Made by a program: the position numbers and the translations under genes. Below, one piece after another: positions 16,893 through 23,449 of a stretch of DNA of 25,866 bases. How positions within the stretch are numbered: the first letter of the stretch is position 1; every line of letters begins with the position of its first letter. This DNA is from a virus, in the IMG/VR virus record IMGVR_UViG_3300028388_005384, positions 1 to 25,866 of that record; one strand, 5' to 3'. The notes under the pieces are model-generated. The model was not told where the DNA came from. It worked only from the letters and a program-made list of their open reading frames with translations, and made no database searches.

Positions 16893-17715
16893 ACTGAAAC
16901 TCAACCTGTTTTTGCTTAATGTATTTGTTCAAGTCAAAATGGCATTCTGTGAGATAACCACCATTTGTATAATCTTTATAGAAGTCAAACGTATCGATCG
17001 TTACACCAGATAAATCTGAATATTGACTCAATTCGTCAATATACGTATCTTTACTATTGTACGCCTCTTTACCCCACATCCCAGTCAACATATGTTTAGT
17101 ACGATATTCGGGGTGGTAACTTAATCCATGATTATTGTATACTACACCAGGCAAGATATCAACACTGTCTGGATTTTCTTTAAGAACTTCGAATACTAAA
17201 TGTGGTCCAGTAGCTGACGTTATAATTAATTGATCGAGTCTATGTTTAAGATCTAGTATGTTTTCTCTTCGTTTAACTTTATCGTTATAAGTCTCTACAG
17301 ATTTATCTAAACACTTTAACCAAAACTCATTATCAGGCTCTGAAGCCATCAAAGCATTTTCTACTGGCACATCTCCATAGGGAGCTTGTTGAATATATAC
17401 TTGGCTTGTCAACTCACTGTAAAAGTTCTTGTAACAATATACATCCATGTCTGCATAGATCCCGCCATACTTATAAAGGATACAGAATCTAGCGAAGTCA
17501 ATCTTCATTATATGGAGTGGAAAGTTGCTGTAAGTATCATAGTATTGTGGATAGTTTTGCTCCACTAAGTTATCAATATCTTCTTCATCGTTCCACAGCT
17601 TATGCTTAAAGTCTGTAAACTGTTCTTGCCACGATGGGTAACATCTCTCCCACATGGGATGCCACCTGGACCGATCAGCTGGAGCTATGTGGTGTATAAT
17701 TTTACTTATACTCAT
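16885..17715 (-). CDS. DXD glycosyltransferase (Gly_transf_sug/GT32-like), paralogue A
   Basis: A protein of about 276 residues from the ATG at 17715. It begins ISKIIHHIAPADRSRWHPMW and has FPLHIMKIDFARFCILYKY followed by GGIYADMDVYCY. The DMD is the DXD motif (about residues 89-91) that binds the metal and nucleotide sugar in capsular and OCH1-like transferases. The C-terminal signature SYHPEYRTKHMLTGMWG is shared with paralogue B. It is the third of three tandem relatives in order of transcription. No signal peptide or membrane segment is evident, so it acts in the cytoplasm. The acceptor is unknown. Confidence 0.88.
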   Translation of the reverse strand: MSISKIIHHIAPADRSRWHPMWERCYPSWQEQFTDFKHKLWNDEEDIDNLVEQNYPQYYDTYSNFPLHIMKIDFARFCILYKYGGIYADMDVYCYKNFYSELTSQVYIQQAPYGDVPVENALMASEPDNEFWLKCLDKSVETYNDKVKRRENILDLKHRLDQLIITSATGPHLVFEVLKENPDSVDILPGVVYNNHGLSYHPEYRTKHMLTGMWGKEAYNSKDTYIDELSQYSDLSGVTIDTFDFYKDYTNGGYLTECHFDLNKYIKQKQVEFQYD

Positions 17716-18550
17716 ATTCTGTATCAACTGTCAACTGTCCATAACAATCATTCTTATCGATATCAAAAATATTCTCTTTCAAATAGTTTCCATGAGTATA
17801 GTCGGTATAGAAATCAAACATCTCAATAGGTACATTTCTCAACTCATTGTGTTCATCGGTGATGACAATGTTCTCTTCACCCCACAATCCTGTATGAATA
17901 TGTTTTGTACGATATTCAGGGTGATAAGACATATCATTATTGTTGTAGTATATACCAGGAAGTGTGCTAATGTCAAGTTTGGTTTTTCGAAAAACTGTTG
18001 ATAACAAGTTTGTTCCTGTAATAAAAAATACTAGATACGGTCTAAGTACTCTGCCAAACTGTTTATCTGTACTAGCAATTCTTACATTGTCAAGATAGCT
18101 AACATCTTTATCTTTTATGTATTGATACCGCTCTAGTGCAAGATCCATACACTCAATCCAGAATGGGTGACCAGCTTCAGATACCATCATAGAATTTTCT
18201 ATGCTATCGTTGCCCATTGGGTTTTCTAATAGGTATACTGACTTGTCAAGTTCGTCGTAAAAGTTCTTATAGCAGAACATATCCATGTCTGCATAAATCC
18301 CTCCAAACTTATGAAGAAAGCAAAAACGAACAAAGTCTATTTTCATAATGTGAGCTGGAAACTCACTATACATTTCCCAGTACTCTGGATAGTTAGTTTT
18401 AACTAGATCATCGATCTGTTGATCATTCCACAATCTATGTTCAAAGTCGGGGAAGTGGTTGGTCCACGATTGGGTACAATTAAACCACAGTGGATGCCAA
18501 TGATCTTTGTTAGTTGGTGCAGTTTGATGAATAATCTTAGGAATACTCAC
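17702..18550 (-). CDS. DXD glycosyltransferase (Gly_transf_sug/GT32-like), paralogue B
   Basis: A protein of about 282 residues from a GTG at 18550, chosen because it gives SIPKIIHQTAP, aligning with the SISKIIHHIAP start of paralogue A; an in-frame TTG lies 6 nt upstream. The core has FPAHIMKIDFVRFCFLHKF followed by GGIYADMDMFCYKNF with the DXD motif. The C-terminus has SYHPEYRTKHIHTGLWG. It ends 13 nt inside paralogue A and overlaps the GT9-like gene upstream. Similarity to A over the whole length indicates tandem duplication, and differences in the middle region suggest a different sugar or acceptor. Confidence 0.88.
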   Translation of the reverse strand: MSIPKIIHQTAPTNKDHWHPLWFNCTQSWTNHFPDFEHRLWNDQQIDDLVKTNYPEYWEMYSEFPAHIMKIDFVRFCFLHKFGGIYADMDMFCYKNFYDELDKSVYLLENPMGNDSIENSMMVSEAGHPFWIECMDLALERYQYIKDKDVSYLDNVRIASTDKQFGRVLRPYLVFFITGTNLLSTVFRKTKLDISTLPGIYYNNNDMSYHPEYRTKHIHTGLWGEENIVITDEHNELRNVPIEMFDFYTDYTHGNYLKENIFDIDKNDCYGQLTVDTEYEYK

Positions 18551-19493
18551 AATCAAACACCTTTTTATTAGTTTGTTGGATATTAAATATTTCTTTCAAC
18601 CTTACAAACGGATAATCCCAGCAGTTAGAATCTTTTTGTTTTATTACAGTAGTATTGTGAGAATAAATCATTGGCTTTTCATTGTGAATACCAATATCAT
18701 CCCAAACTCTATAGGTAAATCTATTATTAGGTATTAGTATAAATGTTTTTTTATCTAGGGCAGCTGAAGCGTGTGCTATTGATGTGCATGATGATATTAC
18801 ATAGTCCATCTGATCTAGAGCACTGAGTGTGTTATCCAATGTCTTACAGTGATTAGATAGATCGATAATATGTTGATGTTCTCTCACCTGCTCGACACAT
18901 TCATCCCTTTGAAAAGAATACAGCTGAAATTTATCTGGATCGAACAACTCAACTACACGCTCCAATGGAAAGTTTCTTTTATATCTATTCTCTAAAGCTG
19001 GAGTACCAGAAAATTTCAAACCTATCTTTATGTTATTGGATTGGGGAATTGTATTATCTTTGTTGGAAAAAAGATACTTTTCCCTCCACTTTATATCCTG
19101 ATCAAAGTCAAAGATATTATTTTCTTCGAATCCTAAATACGATGCAAAAGGAGAAATAAAATACTTGAACTTAGATAAGTTATTAATATTATTTTCAGTG
19201 TTGTAATTATATCCAATATCAGTTTCAGTTTCCAAATCAAACGAATGTTTAAAATATTTACTTCTCGATAGTATGTTGGATATTCCACTCGTAGAACAGT
19301 ACACACATTGAATACCTTTATCTTGAAGAACCTTAGCAAACCTCACAAAGATTATCTCGTCACCTAAACCTCCTTCGCCTAGAAACAAAACAGGTTCATT
19401 GACTGGTCGTTTCAATAGCTCAATATTCAATGAACTTAGCAATTTTCTAAGATTAGTAAATTTGCCGTCAGTCAACATGGTATTATTGCGCAT
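18537..19493 (-). CDS. GT9-like glycosyltransferase
   Basis: A protein of about 318 residues from the ATG at 19493, which overlaps the preceding gene by 11 nt; the open frame extends 87 nt further upstream but entirely within that gene. It has a GT-B N-terminal loop FLGEGGLGDEIIFVRFAKVL, and the C-terminal domain shows IKIGLKFSGTPALENRYKR and MDYVISSCTSIAHASAALDK. This is close to the heptosyltransferase and TPR-linked transferase pattern 'lD.vis.dts.aHlAgalgk'. It sits between paralogues B and C of the DXD transferases, so the cassette alternates GT32-like and GT9-like enzymes. Donor and acceptor are unknown. Confidence 0.78.
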   Translation of the reverse strand: MRNNTMLTDGKFTNLRKLLSSLNIELLKRPVNEPVLFLGEGGLGDEIIFVRFAKVLQDKGIQCVYCSTSGISNILSRSKYFKHSFDLETETDIGYNYNTENNINNLSKFKYFISPFASYLGFEENNIFDFDQDIKWREKYLFSNKDNTIPQSNNIKIGLKFSGTPALENRYKRNFPLERVVELFDPDKFQLYSFQRDECVEQVREHQHIIDLSNHCKTLDNTLSALDQMDYVISSCTSIAHASAALDKKTFILIPNNRFTYRVWDDIGIHNEKPMIYSHNTTVIKQKDSNCWDYPFVRLKEIFNIQQTNKKVFDCEYS

Positions 19494-20295
19494 AGTTGGT
19501 ATGAAAGTCAAATTCTTCCCATCGCTTTGCTGTTGGTTCAGTCTCAAGAAACTCGGGAGTGCAGTTCCATATGTTACCATCTTTGATCATAAAACATTCT
19601 CTGCTGCTATGGTTAATGTAGTCATCGCCCCACAACGAGCTGTGTAAATGTCTTCCCATTAGATCTTTTTTATATACAATGGGATCTTGATTAAAGACAT
19701 CTGCTGGAAAATTACCTACAGAAAAATATTGACCATATGATTTGATACATGCAGATAACATTCCGGAACCAGTAGTATTGTTTACTGCATAATCGTTGTC
19801 ATACGACCTCCAGTCATCTGTATCGGTGTTAAACAGACGTCTGTAGAGTATAAAGCTATGTTTAGTGTTTTTCATTACAGTGTATAAAAATTCACTATTA
19901 GATGTACTTGCCATCAAACAATTTTCATACTCTGCATTGGTATAAAGCTCTGATGTATTCTCTAAAAATATATTTTCACAAGTTAAATATTTTTCAAAAT
20001 TATTGTAACAGTAATAATCCATATCAGCATAAATCCCACCATACTTGTGAAGTAGACATAATCTTGCAAAGTCAATCTTCATAATGTGATGCGGAAAGTT
20101 TGTGTACAGGTTCCACACTTCATTATAATGATCATAGACTAATCTGTCTATGTCATCTCGATCGTTCCACAGAATAAACTCGTGATTGGGAAAGTTTTCG
20201 ATAAACGAGTCGCGGCATCGCTTCCATATAGGATGCCACTTAGATTCATCTTCAGGTGCAATGTGGTGAATAATATTGGGAATCACTGAGTTCAC
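19483..20295 (-). CDS. DXD glycosyltransferase (Gly_transf_sug/GT32-like), paralogue C
   Basis: A 270-residue protein from a GTG at 20295 that overlaps the preceding TAG stop by one base (TAGTG). This start aligns the N-terminus VIPNIIHHIAPEDESKWHP with those of paralogues A and B; the open frame extends 36 nt further upstream inside the oxygenase gene. The core FPHHIMKIDFARLCLLHKY followed by GGIYADMDYYCY holds the DXD motif (about residues 91-93). The middle and C-terminal parts differ more from A and B than those two do from each other (GRHLHSSLWGDDYIN in place of the EYRTKH motif). Confidence 0.87.
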   Translation of the reverse strand: MNSVIPNIIHHIAPEDESKWHPIWKRCRDSFIENFPNHEFILWNDRDDIDRLVYDHYNEVWNLYTNFPHHIMKIDFARLCLLHKYGGIYADMDYYCYNNFEKYLTCENIFLENTSELYTNAEYENCLMASTSNSEFLYTVMKNTKHSFILYRRLFNTDTDDWRSYDNDYAVNNTTGSGMLSACIKSYGQYFSVGNFPADVFNQDPIVYKKDLMGRHLHSSLWGDDYINHSSRECFMIKDGNIWNCTPEFLETEPTAKRWEEFDFHTNYAQ

Positions 20296-20906
20296 TATTT
20301 CGTATGTGGAACATTTTCCTTTGGAATACAAATAATGTTAAATGAGATAGAAATTCTCGCGTCATCATGGTCATTTGGAAGCACACTGTGCGGAAGATAC
20401 GATGGCCAGATATAGATCTGCCCTTCCTTAGGTTCAAACTTCAAATGCTCTGCTGTAAACTTATTCTTAGACTCAGAGAGCATCGTTCCTTGCCACAGTT
20501 TATTCAATCCAGGATTCGTAAAAGAAATCTTTCCACTTTTCTCAGGGACTTGTAAATAGAATACACCAGAGTATGTATCGTTGTGAACGTGCTCATGATT
20601 GTGTGCTGCACGATTGTCGTTGATGTTCGCCCATGCAGATGTAATGTACACGTCACAATCAACAAACTGATTGTCAAAGTTTGCTTTCATTCCCATTTGA
20701 GCAACAAACTCAAACAGAGGAGCAAACGCAGGTTCATTTGTTAATTTCATTGGACTTTCGTAACCTGAAATATTTGAACGAGATCCACTGTTAGGATTGT
20801 TCTTTCTGTATTCAGCTACACAGTCAAGAAACGCTTGCTTTTGATTTTGGAAGTCTGGAAACTCAGAGTTCCATATCGGAGTAGAAAATACTTGAATAAT
20901 GTTCAT
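20295..20906 (-). CDS. 2OG-Fe(II) oxygenase family protein (TIGR02466-like)
   Basis: A 203-residue protein from the ATG at 20906, with GAGG five bases upstream; an in-frame GTG lies 6 nt before. The start NIIQVFSTPIWNSEFPDF and the middle TSAWANINDNRAAHNHEHVH are typical of the TIGR02466 oxygenases found in many marine T4-like phages. Iron ligands are His108 and Asp110 (HVHNDTYSG) and His173 (SYLPHSVLPN), with Arg184 (ARISISFN) binding 2-oxoglutarate. It is the first gene of the accessory cassette, directly downstream of the exact sigma-70-type promoter. The substrate is unknown. Confidence 0.88.
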   Translation of the reverse strand: MNIIQVFSTPIWNSEFPDFQNQKQAFLDCVAEYRKNNPNSGSRSNISGYESPMKLTNEPAFAPLFEFVAQMGMKANFDNQFVDCDVYITSAWANINDNRAAHNHEHVHNDTYSGVFYLQVPEKSGKISFTNPGLNKLWQGTMLSESKNKFTAEHLKFEPKEGQIYIWPSYLPHSVLPNDHDDARISISFNIICIPKENVPHTK

Positions 20907-20926
20907 AGTCACCTCACTTTTGTTAA

Positions 20927-20955
20927 ATTATATATTAATTATATGTGTATGTCAA
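20927..20955 (-). promoter_or_regulatory. Exact consensus sigma-70-type promoter for the modification cassette
   Basis: On the minus strand TTGACA (20955-20950) and TATAAT (20932-20927) are separated by exactly 17 nt, the ideal layout for bacterial housekeeping RNA polymerase. It lies in the 56-nt gap between the last lectin-type gene and the first oxygenase gene, with the ATG about 20 nt after the -10 box. In T4-like phages such promoters are used early, by unmodified host polymerase. Confidence 0.85.
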
Positions 20956-20962
20956 CTCATTT

Positions 20963-21886
20963 TTAATTATAAAATGATACTCTCCTGACAGCTCTAACAC
21001 AGCGGATAAAGCCTTTATGAAGGCCGTCATTGATGCTACCATTGCTAAAGAACTGGTAGAATGCATCACTGGCAGAGCCCTCCGTACTAGACCAATAGAG
21101 GGCCGTTGTAAACCCCTCACCAGCTGGAGCACTGGCTTTATTGTCATACAATTGGTCTAGTTCACATATGGCTGGTAGGTACCAATCGCTAAATCCACCT
21201 ATTGATCTAGTCGCTGTCCAATTGCCTGCTGGATGAGTGGCATTCGCCAGATGGTCATAGGTATTTCCATAGCCGTCACATTGTTCGTTGCCAACACCAG
21301 AACTAGTTCTAGTGGTCTTCCATATGCAGTCAGCACATCCAGTCGCATTAGGTGCCATGATTAGGTAATAACATGAACCATCACTAATACCTATGGTACC
21401 CATATAGAACCCACCAAACGTAGACTCACCCAACGTTGATGGTAAAGGTACAGTAGTGAAGCAAGTTGCATCTGAAAATTCCGAACAACATCCGTCTTCA
21501 TCTTCATAACGGAGTCTAAAAAAGTGTTGAGTACCATCTGATAAACACCCAGCTGGTACAGCCACACTTGTACAAGCACCTGCTATCTCACATGTAAAAC
21601 TATTACAGGTACTGAAATCTGAACACTCTGACACCTGAAAACATGTACAACAGTGTGCCTTACCTTCTGACGAAACGAATATTGTACCAGTCAAAGTGGG
21701 TACTAATTCTACATCCGTCGCGGCATCAGCAGGTGATTGATTTCCTGGTTTTAATGTTCGGTCAAGCAGCGAAATACCAGTTAACGAAGAACCATCACCA
21801 ACAAGTGTTGTAGCACAAAAATCATTTGCATTCGTTACATTACAAGAATTATCAATAACTGTGGTGCCTGAAATCTTAATAGCCAT
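20963..21886 (-). CDS. Cysteine-rich fibre/adhesin with DUF1566 lectin-like domain, copy 1
   Basis: A 307-residue protein in three parts. Residues 1-40 form a marine-phage fibre start (MAIKISGTTVIDNSCN, then VGDGSSLTGIS). About residues 45-148 form an Ig/Fn3-like domain unusually rich in Cys (HCCTCFQVSECSDFSTC). Residues 155-303 form a DUF1566 C-type-lectin-like domain with GGFSDWYLPAICELDQLY, YWSSTE and a final VRAVRRV. There are 19 Cys in all. AAGGA precedes the ATG, 9 nt after copy 2. The segment for residues 259-296 differs strongly from the other copies and has many NNC codons. DUF1566 domains are known display scaffolds for retroelement-driven diversity. The likely role is host-surface binding at the virion. 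Confidence 0.82.
   Translation of the reverse strand: MAIKISGTTVIDNSCNVTNANDFCATTLVGDGSSLTGISLLDRTLKPGNQSPADAATDVELVPTLTGTIFVSSEGKAHCCTCFQVSECSDFSTCNSFTCEIAGACTSVAVPAGCLSDGTQHFFRLRYEDEDGCCSEFSDATCFTTVPLPSTLGESTFGGFYMGTIGISDGSCYYLIMAPNATGCADCIWKTTRTSSGVGNEQCDGYGNTYDHLANATHPAGNWTATRSIGGFSDWYLPAICELDQLYDNKASAPAGEGFTTALYWSSTEGSASDAFYQFFSNGSINDGLHKGFIRCVRAVRRVSFYN
20999..21112 (-). other. Variable segment of lectin-like domain, copy 1
   Basis: Codons 259-296 of copy 1. Fifteen of 38 codons end in C, against about 14 of the first 133 codons of the same gene. Short conserved ends (YWSST on one side, VRAVRRV on the other) frame it. This pattern resembles a variable region of a diversity-generating retroelement, but no template or reverse transcriptase is seen here. 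Confidence 0.4.
21210..21259. repeat. 50-bp direct repeat shared by lectin copies 1 and 2 (unit 1)
   Basis: This 50-bp stretch is identical to 22158-22207. A further 39-bp identity links 21470-21508 and 22415-22453. Such islands of identity beside divergent ends suggest recent duplication or gene conversion. Confidence 0.85.
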
Positions 21887-21895
21887 AGTTAATCC

Positions 21896-22828
21896 TTAAA
21901 ATGGTACTCTTCTAATAGCTCTTATGTATCTGCAATTTTCTTTATCAGAATCTGTCAAACGTCCGGGTGAATCTCTTCCGGCAGCCATGTATAGGATGAG
22001 TCCATTATCTGTATTTGGCACATTCGCTGTACTAAGCCAATAGCCTCTATCACCAGTCCACCCCTCACCAACTGGAGTACAGGCGATGTTATTGTATATT
22101 GCTTGCAGTTCGCACGAAGCCGGCAAGTACCAGTCAGAAAATCCACCGATTGATCTGGTCGCTGTCCAATTGCCTGCTGGATGAGTGGCATTCGCCAGAT
22201 GGTCATACGTGTTTCCATAGCCGTCACATCGTTCATCACCTTCACCAGAATTTGCTCTTGGCACTCTATATTGGCAATAAGCACAACCGGTTGCATTTGG
22301 AGCCATAATTAGGTAGTAACATGATCCTGCAGCGCAAATCGTTCCCATATAGAAACCACCACAGATAGATTCACCTAATGTTGATGGAAGTGGTGCTGTA
22401 GTGAAGCAAGTTGTATCTGAAAATTCCGAACAACATCCGTCTTCATCTTCATATCTCAGTCGGAAGAAATGCTGTGTATTGATATTTAAACACCCATCTG
22501 GAACAGTTATACTTGTACAGCCGCCAGCTATTTCACAGGTAAAACTATTACAGGTACTAAAGTCAGAACACTCTGACACCTGAAAACATGTACAACAGTG
22601 ACTAGAACCAACTGTTGATACAAAGCATGTTCCAGTCAAAGTGGGTTCAAATTCTACATCAGTCGCGGCATCAGCAGGTGATTGATTTCCTGGTTTAAAA
22701 ATTCGATCTGGCCCAATACCAGTAATTGCTGATCCATCACCAACGAAACATGTTGCAGTAGCCGTTCCTATGTTACAAAAGTTACGGCTGTCATCAATGA
22801 CGGTATTGCCAGATATCTTGATTGCCAT
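21896..22828 (-). CDS. Cysteine-rich fibre/adhesin with DUF1566 lectin-like domain, copy 2
   Basis: A 310-residue paralogue with the same three-part layout and 23 Cys (7.4%). It shares long stretches with copy 1, including a 50-bp identical DNA block encoding part of the lectin core, but the end of the domain (from GEGWTGDRGYWLSTANV to DKENCRYIRAIRRVPF) is quite different and a few residues longer. YWSSTE is changed to YWLSTA. The ATG overlaps the stop of the preceding gene (TAATG). Conserved scaffold with a variable binding face is the expected pattern for alternative adhesins. It may assemble as a tip or side fibre; there is no direct evidence which. Confidence 0.82.
   Translation of the reverse strand: MAIKISGNTVIDDSRNFCNIGTATATCFVGDGSAITGIGPDRIFKPGNQSPADAATDVEFEPTLTGTCFVSTVGSSHCCTCFQVSECSDFSTCNSFTCEIAGGCTSITVPDGCLNINTQHFFRLRYEDEDGCCSEFSDTTCFTTAPLPSTLGESICGGFYMGTICAAGSCYYLIMAPNATGCAYCQYRVPRANSGEGDERCDGYGNTYDHLANATHPAGNWTATRSIGGFSDWYLPASCELQAIYNNIACTPVGEGWTGDRGYWLSTANVPNTDNGLILYMAAGRDSPGRLTDSDKENCRYIRAIRRVPF
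21926..22060 (-). other. Variable segment of lectin-like domain, copy 2
   Basis: Codons 257-301 of copy 2. Only 8 of 45 codons end in C, so the codon bias is weaker than in copies 1 and 3. It is the most divergent in length and sequence of the three. Confidence 0.35.
22158..22207. repeat. 50-bp direct repeat shared by lectin copies 1 and 2 (unit 2)
   Basis: Second copy of the 50-bp block at 21210-21259. It encodes part of the conserved lectin core, around HLANATHPAGNWTATR. Confidence 0.85.
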
Positions 22829-23418
22829 TACTCAGGAGTTTCCTCTTCAACAGCAAATGGATTATCACTGACTTCGTTCGCTGTAATGAACACATTATCC
22901 AACTGTTCTTCTGTCCAACCCAAACCTTCAGCCATCTTCTGCACGATTGGATGATATTTTGGAATAAAGTCAGCAAATTCCCATATGATGCTGATTTTTG
23001 CTTTAGTAGCATCATCGTAAGTATCAAAGTGTGCTACTACAGAATCCAACAGTCCAAGTTCTAACAAAGCCAAACGAATTCGCATTGGCGATGCTTCTTG
23101 AGGAAGTCTTGCACGTTCTTCAACTACCTTAGCATTATTATACTGTTCTTCAGCTGTGACGGTTACAGATCCTTCCTCAGTTTCATCTACTCGATCTTCA
23201 AAGACGAACACAACACCAGGAATGTCGGTATCAGCATCGTCATCGCACGTTCCATAGAAACGTGGGTATTGATCTGGATGAGTCAGTGGCCAATTTGATT
23301 CGTCCCACCACTCAATATTTAAACCTTTGACATCAGGAAATGTAGGTCCATTTCTCATCGGAGCCTCTGTTCCTGGTATTTTTGTTCTACTATCTACATG
23401 TGTTACACAAATGTACAT
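22828..23418 (-). CDS. Conserved marine-phage hypothetical protein of fibre modules
   Basis: A 196-residue protein with GGAG before the ATG. The N-terminal region (MYICVTHVDSRTKIPGTEAP, MRNGPTFPDVKGLNIEWWD, PRFYGTCDDDADTDIPGVV) is a type I know from fibre regions of marine T4-like phages. The C-terminal part (RIRLALLELGLLDSVVAHF, then EGLGWTEEQLDNVF) resembles a helical module often at the C-terminus of phage tail-associated proteins. No catalytic motif is seen. It lies between lectin-type copies 3 and 2 and is coupled to copy 2. It may help fold or attach them, as small chaperones do for other fibres, but this is inference from position. Confidence 0.72.
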   Translation of the reverse strand: MYICVTHVDSRTKIPGTEAPMRNGPTFPDVKGLNIEWWDESNWPLTHPDQYPRFYGTCDDDADTDIPGVVFVFEDRVDETEEGSVTVTAEEQYNNAKVVEERARLPQEASPMRIRLALLELGLLDSVVAHFDTYDDATKAKISIIWEFADFIPKYHPIVQKMAEGLGWTEEQLDNVFITANEVSDNPFAVEEETPE

Positions 23419-23449
23419 TGTTTTCTCCGAATAATTAAATAATTAAATA

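Noticed and set aside
17654-18001. Plus-strand open frames opposite the glycosyltransferase paralogues
   Set aside because: They are opposite strongly conserved coding regions, low in similarity to anything known, and lack start signals.
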